From Myxococcales bacterium (GTDB taxonomy: Bacteria > Myxococcota_A > Polyangia > Polyangiales > JAFGIB01), in assembly GCA_029880325.1 (NCBI GenBank), contig JAOUOP010000030.1:1-64000 (forward strand): a DNA stretch of 64,000 nt, read 5' to 3'. This document shows, piece by piece, positions 42,850-50,717 of this stretch. A program made the position numbers and the translations under genes. Within the stretch, counting starts at the first letter, position 1; each line of letters starts with the position of its first letter. The notes beneath the pieces were generated by a model. That model made no database searches. It had not been told where the DNA came from and was given only the letters and a program-made list of their open reading frames with translations.

Positions 42850-44676
42850 TTGCCCCCGCCGGAAGAAAATCCGCCCGCTCTCCTGTCGTGGCTGACGCGC
42901 CCGCGCGCCCATCACGCGCTGATCGCCGTGGCCCTGCTGCTGCTGACGCCGGCCCTGGCGGTCGGCATGGTGCTCGACGACCACGTGCTGGCCCTGCTCG
43001 CCCGTGACGACTCGGGCTTCGCGGGCTTTCGCGAAAATCCCCTCTTTCTTTTCAGCTTCACTCTCGGACAGGAGGAGACCAATCGCGCCCTGATGGATGC
43101 CGGCGCGCTCTTGCCCTGGTGGTCCGATCCCCACCACCTCAACGCCTTCTTCCGGCCGCTGTCCTCGCTGACGCATCTGATGGACTTCGCGCTGTGGCCC
43201 GACAGCCCACTGCTGATGCACCTGCACAGCCTGCTGTGGTTCGCCGCTTTGCTGGGCATCGTCGCGCATATCTACCACCGCTTCTACGGCTACGGCGTGC
43301 TGGTCGCGGGGCTGGCGTTCGCCATCTTCGCGCTCGACGACGCCCACGGCATGACCGTGGCCTGGATCGCCAATCGCAACGCCCTGATCTCGGCAACGCT
43401 GGCATTGCCCGCCCTGGGCGCCCACCACCGCTTTCTCAGCGACGGCTGGAGTGCCGGTCGCTACGTGGGCCCGATGTGTTTTGCGCTGGGGCTGTGCGCC
43501 GGCGAAAGTGCGCTCGGGGTGCTCGGCTACCTGGCGGCCCACGGTCTCGTGCTCGATCGGGCACCGCTACTGCGCCGGGCGCTGCACCTTTTGCCCTATG
43601 CGCTGGTGCTCGTGCTCTGGCGTGTGTTTTTCGGCGCGCTGGGCCTGGGCTCGGCCGGCTCCGGCGCCTACCACGACCCGCTTGCCGAACCGCTTGGCTT
43701 TGCCAGCGCCCTGCTCGAGCACCTGCCGGTGCTGTTGTCGGCCCAGCTCGGCTTGCCCCTGGCCGACCTCTTCTATTGGGGTGCGCCCGAGGCCCAGATG
43801 CTGATTCTGGCGCTTTCGGTCCTGACCGTGCTCGGCTTCGGCATCGTTGGGCACGTGCTCTTGTCGAGCGATCCCCTGGCCCGCTTCTTTGGCCTGGGCA
43901 TGGTGTTGTCGGCCTGCGTGGTGGCGGCTTCCGTCCCCGGGGAACGCCTGCTGCTGTTGCCCGGCGTCGGCGGCGCGGCGCTGGTGGCTGCGCTGATCTG
44001 CAAGCTGCTTCCGAGGGTCGTGGGTGCAGCAGAACCCTCGCGGGCGGCGGCACTTCTGCTGTCGGCACTGGCGGGACTTCACCTCTTGGCCGCGCCCCTG
44101 TCGCTACCGGTGCGCGCATACTTGATGAAGCTCGTCGGCGAGGCCATCGACGCGGCCGATGCCGCCATTCCGAGCGAGCCGGCGATCGCCGAGCGCACGG
44201 TGATTGTGCTGGCCGCCCCCTTCGACCTGCTGCTGAGCTACGTGCAGGTGGGGCGCCAGGCGCGCGGTGAGCCCAGACCTGCGCACCTTCATTGGTTGGC
44301 CAGTGCCAGCTCCGAGGTTCGCGTGCAGCGCCTGGACGCGCACACGCTCAGGGTCGAGCTGGCCGCGGGCTTTCTCTATAGCGCCATGGAGCGCCACTAC
44401 CGGGGCGATGCGCGCGCTCTTCCGCAGGGCGCCACCGTCGAGCTCAGCGAGTTTTCCGCCACGGTCTTTTCCACCACCGACGACGGTCGTCCCAGGATCG
44501 TGGACTTCCGCTTTCGCCGCCCGCTGGAGGATGGCCAGTATCTATTTCTCCGGTACGATCGGGGTCGCCTGCGACCCACCGCGCCTCCCGCCGTCGGCGA
44601 GCGCGTGGCGCTGCCGCGGGGCGATGTGGTCGAGACGCTCCTGCATCAAATCCTTCGCACCATCCCAAGCCCGTGA
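42850..44676 (+). CDS. GT-C/TMTC-like polytopic membrane protein, paralogue 3
   Basis: The 608-residue protein starts at TTG (MPPPEENPPALLSW). The first loop carries VGMVLDDHVLALLA, keeping the Asp-Asp pair but not the following His seen in the others. The rest of the family motifs are intact: AFFRPLSSLTHLMDFALWPDSPLLM, LDDAHGMTVAWIANRNA, LCAGESALGVLGYL, PGERLLLLPG, LHWLASASSEVRVQRLDA and TTDDGRPRIVDFRFRRPLED. It is followed by paralogue 4 with overlapping stop and start (GTGA), forming an operon. Role as a sugar transferase is inference. Confidence 0.75.
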   Translation: MPPPEENPPALLSWLTRPRAHHALIAVALLLLTPALAVGMVLDDHVLALLARDDSGFAGFRENPLFLFSFTLGQEETNRALMDAGALLPWWSDPHHLNAFFRPLSSLTHLMDFALWPDSPLLMHLHSLLWFAALLGIVAHIYHRFYGYGVLVAGLAFAIFALDDAHGMTVAWIANRNALISATLALPALGAHHRFLSDGWSAGRYVGPMCFALGLCAGESALGVLGYLAAHGLVLDRAPLLRRALHLLPYALVLVLWRVFFGALGLGSAGSGAYHDPLAEPLGFASALLEHLPVLLSAQLGLPLADLFYWGAPEAQMLILALSVLTVLGFGIVGHVLLSSDPLARFFGLGMVLSACVVAASVPGERLLLLPGVGGAALVAALICKLLPRVVGAAEPSRAAALLLSALAGLHLLAAPLSLPVRAYLMKLVGEAIDAADAAIPSEPAIAERTVIVLAAPFDLLLSYVQVGRQARGEPRPAHLHWLASASSEVRVQRLDAHTLRVELAAGFLYSAMERHYRGDARALPQGATVELSEFSATVFSTTDDGRPRIVDFRFRRPLEDGQYLFLRYDRGRLRPTAPPAVGERVALPRGDVVETLLHQILRTIPSP

Positions 44677-46703
44677 ATCCCGGCCAATCCCAGAGCGAGC
44701 CCCAAGTCGAGCTTCAGGCGGCCAGCGCGGTCGCCGGCACGGTTTCGAGCGATGCCGACCGCGCCGCGCCGGGCGAGCGCGGCGGGCTCTATGCGGGCTT
44801 GCGTCGCGTGCTGTCCCGTCCGGGAGCGGACCGCGCTGTGATCTGGCTTTCACTTCTGCTCGGAGCCTTCTGCCTCGACACGGGGTTGGCCGCCGACGAC
44901 TACATCCACGCCATGGTCGCCCGCGGCTCGACGGCCATCGCCGGCTTCGTCCGCCACCCGCTGGACATGTTCAGCTTCACCGGTGGTGAAGCCACCCGGC
45001 TGCTGATGTTGGAAGGGGTGCTCTCCTGGTGGGCCGATCCGGAAGCCCAGCTCGCGTTCTTCCGCCCTGTCAGCTCGCTGACCCACTATTTGGATCACCA
45101 GCTGTGGCCGGGAGCCCCCTGGTTGATGCATCTGCACTCGTTGCTCTGGGGGGCGCTGCTTTTGGCCGGCGTGCTCGCCGTCTACCGCCGCCTCCTCGGT
45201 GCCGGCTGGGTGTGCGCGCTGGCGGTCTTTCTCTACGCGCTCGACGACGGTCGCGCCTGGTTTGGCTCCTGGGTGGCGGCGCGCAACGCCGCCGTCGCCA
45301 CCGCGATCTCGATTTGGGCGTTCTACTTTCACATTCGCGCCCGGGCCGACGGCTACGGGGCCGGGCGCATCATCTCGCCGGTGCTGCTCGCGGTCGCGCT
45401 GCTCGCTGGCGAAGGGGCGATCTCGATCTGCGCCTATCTCTTCTGCTACGCGGTCTTCCTCGACGAACGCGGCTCTCCCGTCCAGCGTTTGCTGTCGATC
45501 GCGCCCCATGCCGTGGTCACGCTGGCTTGGCGCGCGGCCTATCGGGGCATGGGCTATGGCGCGCTCAAGAGCGGCCTCTACTTCGACCCGGTCGGCGATC
45601 CACTGAACTTCCTGGGGGCCCTGGCCGAGCGCGGACCGGTGCTGCTCTTTTCGCAGATCGGCGGCACCTGGTCGGACGGCTGGAGCGCGGTCTTCGCCTT
45701 TCCCGTGTTGCACCGCCTGCTCATCCTGGGCTCCTGCTTTGCGGTCGGGCTGGTCGGCTTCGCGTTGTGGCCGCTGTGGAAGAGCGATCGGGTGGTGCGC
45801 TTCGGCGTGGTCGGGGCGCTCTTGAGCGTGGTCCCCGCCAGCCCAGCCTTTTCCGCCGACCGCCTTTTGACCTGGGTGGCGATCGGCGCCTGCATCGCCA
45901 TGGCGCGACTAATCGCGACCTACATCGACATGCCCGGGCAGCTGACGGCCGCCCCCCTGCGCGCCCTGGTGCTGCCACCCCTGATGCTCTGGCTCGTCGT
46001 GAGCAACGCCATCATCGACCCCATCTTCTTGCCCTCGCGGGCACGCGGCAACGTGGCCATGCGCGACATCCTGGACCGCGCCCACGCCGGCGTGCCAGGC
46101 GATCGCAGCATCGAGGGCAAGCACATCGTCTACATCAATCCGGCGGCCGTGCCCCTGGCCGCCTATATCCCCATCGAGCGCGCCGCCCTGGGTCGGCCGC
46201 GGGCGCGCTCCCAGGTCTGGCTGGCCACGGGCGAGACCGAGGTTCGCGTGCAGCGCATCGACGAGCGCACGCTCCGGGTGCGGCCCCGGGGCGGCTATCT
46301 GATAAGCCCCGCCTCGCACCTGGCGCGCAATCCCGCCACCCCCTTCGAGAAGGGCTACAGCGTGCAGCTCTCGGTGGTGCGCATCGAGGTGATCGCGCTG
46401 ATGGCGGACGGGCGTCCCGCCGAAATCGAGGCGCGCTTCGACCGGCCCCTCGAGGATCCCTCTCTTCTGTGGCGGCGCTGGCACGACGTCAGCCACGGCC
46501 CCTTCGAACCGCCGCCCGTCGGTCAGACCCTGGTGCTGCCGGCCTCCGACTACCTGCGCGCCGTCTTCGGCGACGCCTTCGAGCTGCCCTTCGATGGCCG
46601 CCTGCCCGCACCCCACGATCCCGACTGGAGCGAGCAGGGCCAGGTCGTCGGCACCGGCCCCATTTCGCCTGCGCCGGCAGCTGTGGCATACAGCGCCCGA
46701 TGA
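44673..46703 (+). CDS. GT-C/TMTC-like polytopic membrane protein, paralogue 4
   Basis: At 676 residues this is the longest member. It has an extra hydrophilic N-terminus of about 40 residues and a 40-residue acidic/Pro tail. The motifs are TGLAADDYIHAMVARG, AFFRPVSSLTHYLDHQLWPGAPWLM, WVAARNAAVATA (diverged from WIANRNA), LLAGEGAISICAYL, YGALKSGLYFDPVGDPL and WLATGETEVRVQRIDE. It starts at GTG overlapping the end of paralogue 3 and ends overlapping hisIE (ATGA). This places a histidine gene in the same transcript. Confidence 0.75.
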   Translation: MNPGQSQSEPQVELQAASAVAGTVSSDADRAAPGERGGLYAGLRRVLSRPGADRAVIWLSLLLGAFCLDTGLAADDYIHAMVARGSTAIAGFVRHPLDMFSFTGGEATRLLMLEGVLSWWADPEAQLAFFRPVSSLTHYLDHQLWPGAPWLMHLHSLLWGALLLAGVLAVYRRLLGAGWVCALAVFLYALDDGRAWFGSWVAARNAAVATAISIWAFYFHIRARADGYGAGRIISPVLLAVALLAGEGAISICAYLFCYAVFLDERGSPVQRLLSIAPHAVVTLAWRAAYRGMGYGALKSGLYFDPVGDPLNFLGALAERGPVLLFSQIGGTWSDGWSAVFAFPVLHRLLILGSCFAVGLVGFALWPLWKSDRVVRFGVVGALLSVVPASPAFSADRLLTWVAIGACIAMARLIATYIDMPGQLTAAPLRALVLPPLMLWLVVSNAIIDPIFLPSRARGNVAMRDILDRAHAGVPGDRSIEGKHIVYINPAAVPLAAYIPIERAALGRPRARSQVWLATGETEVRVQRIDERTLRVRPRGGYLISPASHLARNPATPFEKGYSVQLSVVRIEVIALMADGRPAEIEARFDRPLEDPSLLWRRWHDVSHGPFEPPPVGQTLVLPASDYLRAVFGDAFELPFDGRLPAPHDPDWSEQGQVVGTGPISPAPAAVAYSAR

Positions 46704-47377
46704 GCACAGCGCAGCTGAAATTCGACGCCTCGGGGCTGGTTACGGTGGTGGTGCAGGATCGGCTCAGCGGCGAGATCCGAATGCTCGCCCACGCCGACCG
46801 CGCGGCCCTCGAGGCCACGCTGCGGACAGGCGAGGGGCACTTCTACAGCCGATCGCGCCAGCGCATGTGGCGAAAAGGCGAGGAGAGCGGCAATGTTCTC
46901 AAGGTCCACGAGGTCTTCGCCGACTGCGACGGAGACGCCCTGGTCTACCTGGTCGATCCCGTGGGCCCCAGCTGTCACACCGGTCGCAAGAGCTGCTTCT
47001 TTCAGCGCCTGGAGCTGGACGCCAGCGGAGACCTGAGTCTACGGGAGGACCCGGCGGCCCACGCCCGGGCGCTGCTGCCGCGGCTGTGGGCCGAACTCGA
47101 GGCGCGCCGTGACGCCACCGCGGATCGCAGCTACACGCGCAAGCTGCTCGACGGCGGCGCCGACAAGGTGGGCGCCAAGCTTCGGGAGGAGGCCGACGAG
47201 CTGGCGCGGGCCATCGCTGGCGAAGCCGACGAGCGCGTGGTCTCGGAGGCCGCCGATCTGGTCTACCACCTGCTGGTGGGACTGCTACTCAGGGGTCGCA
47301 CGCCGCAGCAGGTCCAAGCCGAGCTGGCGAGGCGCTTTGGCACCTCGGGCATCGACGAGAAAGCCTCCCGGGGCTGA
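46700..47377 (+). CDS. hisIE: Phosphoribosyl-AMP cyclohydrolase / phosphoribosyl-ATP pyrophosphatase
   Basis: A bifunctional enzyme for steps two and three of histidine synthesis. The HisI part (about 1-110) shows FYSRSRQRMWRKGEESGN and the metal-binding CDGDALVYLVDPVGPSCHTG with a further Cys in KSCFF. The HisE part (about 120-225) has the helical KVGAKLREEADELARAI and EAADLVYHLLVGL. Its start overlaps the end of membrane paralogue 4. No other his genes are in the window. It converges with cdnL, with only 5 bases between the stops. Confidence 0.96.
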   Translation: MSTAQLKFDASGLVTVVVQDRLSGEIRMLAHADRAALEATLRTGEGHFYSRSRQRMWRKGEESGNVLKVHEVFADCDGDALVYLVDPVGPSCHTGRKSCFFQRLELDASGDLSLREDPAAHARALLPRLWAELEARRDATADRSYTRKLLDGGADKVGAKLREEADELARAIAGEADERVVSEAADLVYHLLVGLLLRGRTPQQVQAELARRFGTSGIDEKASRG

Positions 47378-47382
47378 AGCCT

Positions 47383-47877
47383 CTACTTCAGAACCGAAGC
47401 GATCTCTTTTTCCACCTTGGCCGCGGAGATTTTGCGGGCCAGGGCCAGCTCGGTGACGACCAGGTTGCGCGCCTGCTCGAGCAGCCGGCGCTCGCTGAAG
47501 CTCAATTCCTTGTCTTCTCTGATCCGGTGCAGATCGCGCAGGACCTTGGCGACCTCGAAGGCCGAGCCGCTGCTGAGCATCTCCGTGTACTCCCGGTAGC
47601 GCTTGTTCCATGGCTGTACCGTGACCGCGATCTCGGGGTCCTTGAGGATGTCGAGAACCTTTTTGGCATCCTTCCGGGAGATCACACCGCGCAGGCCGGC
47701 GCGCTTGGCGCCGTCGGTCGGGATCATCAGCTTCATTTCCGTGTCCAGAATCTTCAGGATGTAGAATTCCTTCTTCTGGCCAGCGATGTCGCGGCTCTCG
47801 ATCCCGGTGATCTGAGCCACCCCATGGGCTGGATAGACCGCGTTGTCTCCCACCTTGAATTGCTGAGCCACAGGCAC
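47383..47877 (-). CDS. cdnL: CdnL-type CarD family RNA polymerase-binding regulator
   Basis: CdnL binds the RNA polymerase beta subunit and stabilises open complexes at rRNA and other promoters. The 164-residue protein starts at GTG; AGGAG lies about 6 bases upstream. The N-terminal Tudor-like domain reads FKVGDNAVYPAHGVAQITGIE. The C-terminal helical domain contains WNKRYREYTEMLSSGSAFEVAKVLRDLH, the conserved Trp region. The length equals that of the well-studied myxobacterial CdnL. There is no HMGA-like tail, so it is not CarD itself. Confidence 0.93.
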   Translation of the reverse strand: MPVAQQFKVGDNAVYPAHGVAQITGIESRDIAGQKKEFYILKILDTEMKLMIPTDGAKRAGLRGVISRKDAKKVLDILKDPEIAVTVQPWNKRYREYTEMLSSGSAFEVAKVLRDLHRIREDKELSFSERRLLEQARNLVVTELALARKISAAKVEKEIASVLK

Positions 47878-48024
47878 TTGATCTCCTATTCCGCCGTCTA
47901 TGGAGCCCCCGATGGGAGCCCCCCGGGCATTGCGGTCGCCAGATTCGAGCCGTTGCGCCAGATCTCGCCACGATGATGGCTGGCCTGGAATTTTGGCGCC
48001 GCGCTGATGCGATGTGCGAGAGGT

Positions 48025-48053
48025 ACGATAGCACCAAAGTGACCCAGAGGCAA
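48025..48053 (-). promoter_or_regulatory. Candidate sigma-70-type promoter for cdnL
   Basis: On the minus strand TTGCCT (48053-48048) and TATCGT (48030-48025) are spaced by 17 bases. This would give a leader of about 140 bases before the cdnL start. Both elements match four of six consensus positions at the ideal spacing. The region is free of genes. Confidence 0.4.
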
Positions 48054-48101
48054 CTGCCCCCGAGCGCTTTGTGCCCCAAATGGGGACGTTTCAGGGGGCG
48101 G

Positions 48102-48123
48102 CCGAGTGCCTGAAATCACTCGG
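48102..48123. terminator. Hairpin between recA and cdnL
   Basis: CCGAGTG (48102-48108) and CACTCGG (48117-48123) form a 7-bp stem with an 8-base loop. It lies 15 bases after the recA stop. The T run (GATTTTT) is on the plus-strand side, so it is better placed to stop plus-strand transcription than recA itself. Its role in ending recA is uncertain. Confidence 0.4.
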
Positions 48124-48137
48124 GATTTTTCTTCGAA

Positions 48138-49268
48138 TCAAGCACTCGGCCGAGGCCGCTGGCCGCGTTTGCCCTCGGAGGCTCGGGGCTCGCGGCGGCC
48201 GCTGTCGGTGGCGGCTGGAGGGGGGTCGGCCGCGGCATCGGTCGGGGCCTCCTCCGTTTCCTCGCCCGTGTCCATATTCAGTCCCCGCTTCTCCATCACG
48301 CGGCGCTCCACGTCGGCCAGGACCTCGGGGTTGTCGATCAGGTATTTGCGGGCGTTCTCGCGGCCCTGTCCGATGCGCTGACCCTGGTAGCTGTACCAGG
48401 AGCCGGACTTGTCGACGACGTCGGCCTCGACGCCCAGGTCCAGGGCGTCGCCGCTGCGGCTGATGCCCTCGCCGAAGAGGATGTCGAACTCGCAGGTGGT
48501 GAAAGGTGGGGCCATCTTGTTTTTGACCACCTTGACGCGCGTGCGGTTGCCGATGGCCTGGTCGCCGGTCTTGATGGCGCCGATGCGGCGCACGTCCAGG
48601 CGCATGCTGGAGTAGAACTTCAGCGCGTTGCCGCCGGTGGTGGTCTCGGGTGAGCCGAACATCACGCCGATCTTCATGCGGATCTGGTTGATGAAGAAGA
48701 GCGTGGTGTTGGAGCGGTGGACGTTGCCGGTGAGCTTGCGCAGGGCCTGGCTCATCAGCCGCGCTTGCAGGCCCACGTGGCTGTCGCCCATCTCGCCTTC
48801 GATCTCGGCCTTGGGCACCAGCGCCGCCACCGAGTCGACCACGATCATGTCGACCGCGCCCGAGCGCACCAGGGTGTCGGCGATCTCCAGGGCCTGCTCG
48901 CCGAAGTCGGGCTGGGCCACCAGCAACTCCTCGGTGTTGACGCCCAGCCGCCGCGCGTAGCTCACGTCCAGGGCGTGCTCGGCGTCGATGAAGGCGGCCA
49001 CGCCGCCCTGGCGCTGGCACTCGGCCACCGCATGAAGTGTGAGGGTGGTCTTGCCGCTCGATTCTGGCCCGTAGATCTCGATGATGCGCCCCTTGGGGTA
49101 GCCGCCGATGCCGAGCGCCACGTCCAAAGACAGCGCGCCGCTCGAGGTGGTGGCCACGCGCACGGCGCGCTGCGAGCCCAGCCGCATGATCGCGCCCTTG
49201 CCGTATTGCTTCTCGATGGACGCGACCGCCAGGTCCAGCGCCTTGCTTCGGTTGTCTTCTGTGGCCAT
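48138..49268 (-). CDS. recA: Recombinase RecA
   Basis: The strand-exchange protein of homologous recombination. The ATG at 49268 (MATEDNRSKALDLAVASIEK) gives 376 residues. The Walker A motif is GPESSGKTT, the Walker B VDMIVVDSV, and the loops MGDSHVGLQARLMSQALRKL and INQIRMKIGVMFGSPETTTGG are intact. The C-terminal tail is long and rich in Pro, Glu and basic residues (TEEAPTDAAADPPPAATDS). The frame stays open upstream through cinA by chance. It lies 41 bases after cinA in the same direction, the usual cinA-recA pairing. No LexA-type box was recognised in the gap. Confidence 0.97.
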   Translation of the reverse strand: MATEDNRSKALDLAVASIEKQYGKGAIMRLGSQRAVRVATTSSGALSLDVALGIGGYPKGRIIEIYGPESSGKTTLTLHAVAECQRQGGVAAFIDAEHALDVSYARRLGVNTEELLVAQPDFGEQALEIADTLVRSGAVDMIVVDSVAALVPKAEIEGEMGDSHVGLQARLMSQALRKLTGNVHRSNTTLFFINQIRMKIGVMFGSPETTTGGNALKFYSSMRLDVRRIGAIKTGDQAIGNRTRVKVVKNKMAPPFTTCEFDILFGEGISRSGDALDLGVEADVVDKSGSWYSYQGQRIGQGRENARKYLIDNPEVLADVERRVMEKRGLNMDTGEETEEAPTDAAADPPPAATDSGRREPRASEGKRGQRPRPSA

Positions 49269-49309
49269 TTTCGCTCTTTCCCTGTGTGTGTCCGCCGGGG
49301 GCGGCTGCA

Positions 49310-50629
49310 TCATCGCTCCGGCCCCTGCGGGGGCGAAGCCAAATCGTCGGATGGCGCCGAATTGCCCTGCAGCTCGGCCGCGCGGCCGTCGCTCGCCCGC
49401 AGCAACAACTCGAGCGCCGCGTAGGCCGCCCCGAGCCGCACGCGCTCGCGCTCGCCGCTGAAATGTCGCCGTTCTGCAACGGTTTTTCGGCCACGGCGGG
49501 CCAGCCCAAAGCACACGGTGCCCACGGGTTTGTCGGCGCTGCCGCCGTCGGGACCGGCGATGCCGGTGGTGGCCACGGCCAGATCGGCGCCCGATCGCTC
49601 GAGCGCGCCCTCGGCCATGGCTGCGGCCACCTCGAGGCTGACGGCGCCGTGGGCCTCGAGCAGGTCGGCGCCCACCCCCAGCACGGCCTGCTTGGCGGCG
49701 TTCGAGTAGGTCACCGCGTCCAGCAACAGGAAGTCGGAGCTGCCCGGGGCGTCGGTCAGAAGCTTGCCGAGGAGACCTCCGGTGCAGGACTCGGCCACCG
49801 CCAGCTTCAGGCCCGCGGCGCGCAGTCGCTGGCCCACGTGGGCCTCGAAGCGATCGGCGCGCCCGCCGTAGGCGTGGCCGGCCAGGCGTTGTCGCACCTG
49901 GGCGGCGACGGCTTCGGCCGACTGCCGGGCCGTCCCCGGGTCGGCCGCGCGGGCCAGCACCTTGACCTCGATTTCGGGAAAGTGGGCGCGGTAGCCCAGG
50001 GTGATCTCGGGTTGGTGCATGGCGCCGCCAGGCTCGAGATCGGCGAGGCGTTCGGCCACCTCCGACTCGCGCAGGCCGTAGCTGCGGATGTGGACCTGGG
50101 CGCTTTCGGGCGTAACACGGGAGCGCAGGGCCGGCTCCAGGTGGGCATCGAAGAGGTGGCGCATCTCGCGCGGTACGCCGGGCAGGAAGTAGCACTCGGC
50201 ATGGCCGACGCAGACCCGGAAGGCCGGCGCCGTGCCGACCTCGTTGAGCAGTACTTCGGCCGAGCGGGGCAGATCGGCCTGCTTGGCGTTGGGGGCGGGC
50301 ATCGGTCGGCCCAGGGCCCGGTAGCGGGCCTCGATGCGCTCCAGGGAGGGGACGTGGCGCTGCAGTGGTTCACCCAGCAGCGCCGCCACCGCCTCGGCCG
50401 TCAGGTCGTCGGAGGTGGGACCCAGACCGCCGGTGCTGACCACGAGCTTGACCTCCTGCCCAAACCTGGACAGGGTGGCGCCAATCCGTTCGGAATCATC
50501 TGGGACGACCGCGTGTTCGAGGATCTCGCAGCCCATCGCAGTGAGTCGATCCGACAGCCAGGTGGCGTTGCTGTTGACCAGCTCGCCCCGGGTCAGTTCG
50601 GTACCGATGGAGAGGATCGCGGCTCGCAT
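49310..50629 (-). CDS. cinA: CinA family protein (competence/damage-inducible, NMN deamidase domain)
   Basis: The 439-residue protein has an N-terminal MoCF-like (COG1058) domain opening ILSIGTELTRGELVNSNATWLSDRL with VVSTGGLGPTSDDLTAEAV. Its C-terminal CinA domain (about 275-425) contains LAVAESCTGGLLGKLLTDAPGSSDF and ATTGIAGPDGGSADKPVGTVCFG. The domains are associated with ADP-ribose pyrophosphatase and nicotinamide-mononucleotide deamidase activity. It is the first gene of a cinA-recA unit and divergent from the M16 protease pair. Confidence 0.94.
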   Translation of the reverse strand: MRAAILSIGTELTRGELVNSNATWLSDRLTAMGCEILEHAVVPDDSERIGATLSRFGQEVKLVVSTGGLGPTSDDLTAEAVAALLGEPLQRHVPSLERIEARYRALGRPMPAPNAKQADLPRSAEVLLNEVGTAPAFRVCVGHAECYFLPGVPREMRHLFDAHLEPALRSRVTPESAQVHIRSYGLRESEVAERLADLEPGGAMHQPEITLGYRAHFPEIEVKVLARAADPGTARQSAEAVAAQVRQRLAGHAYGGRADRFEAHVGQRLRAAGLKLAVAESCTGGLLGKLLTDAPGSSDFLLLDAVTYSNAAKQAVLGVGADLLEAHGAVSLEVAAAMAEGALERSGADLAVATTGIAGPDGGSADKPVGTVCFGLARRGRKTVAERRHFSGERERVRLGAAYAALELLLRASDGRAAELQGNSAPSDDLASPPQGPER

Positions 50630-50717
50630 CGAGGCTGAGCGTATGTGCAGGTGATCGTCCCGTCAAGCGCTTCGGCGCATCCCACGCCCCGACCGGGGCC
50701 CACTTCGGATCCAGACC

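Noticed and set aside
45029..46699. Upstream extension of hisIE in its own frame
   Set aside because: The frame is open through membrane paralogue 4 by chance and is Arg/Ala/Gly-rich; the hisIE start at 46700 gives the correct HisI N-terminus.
49269..50195. N-terminal extension of RecA
   Set aside because: The frame is open by chance on the same strand through cinA; the RecA N-terminus starts at 49268.
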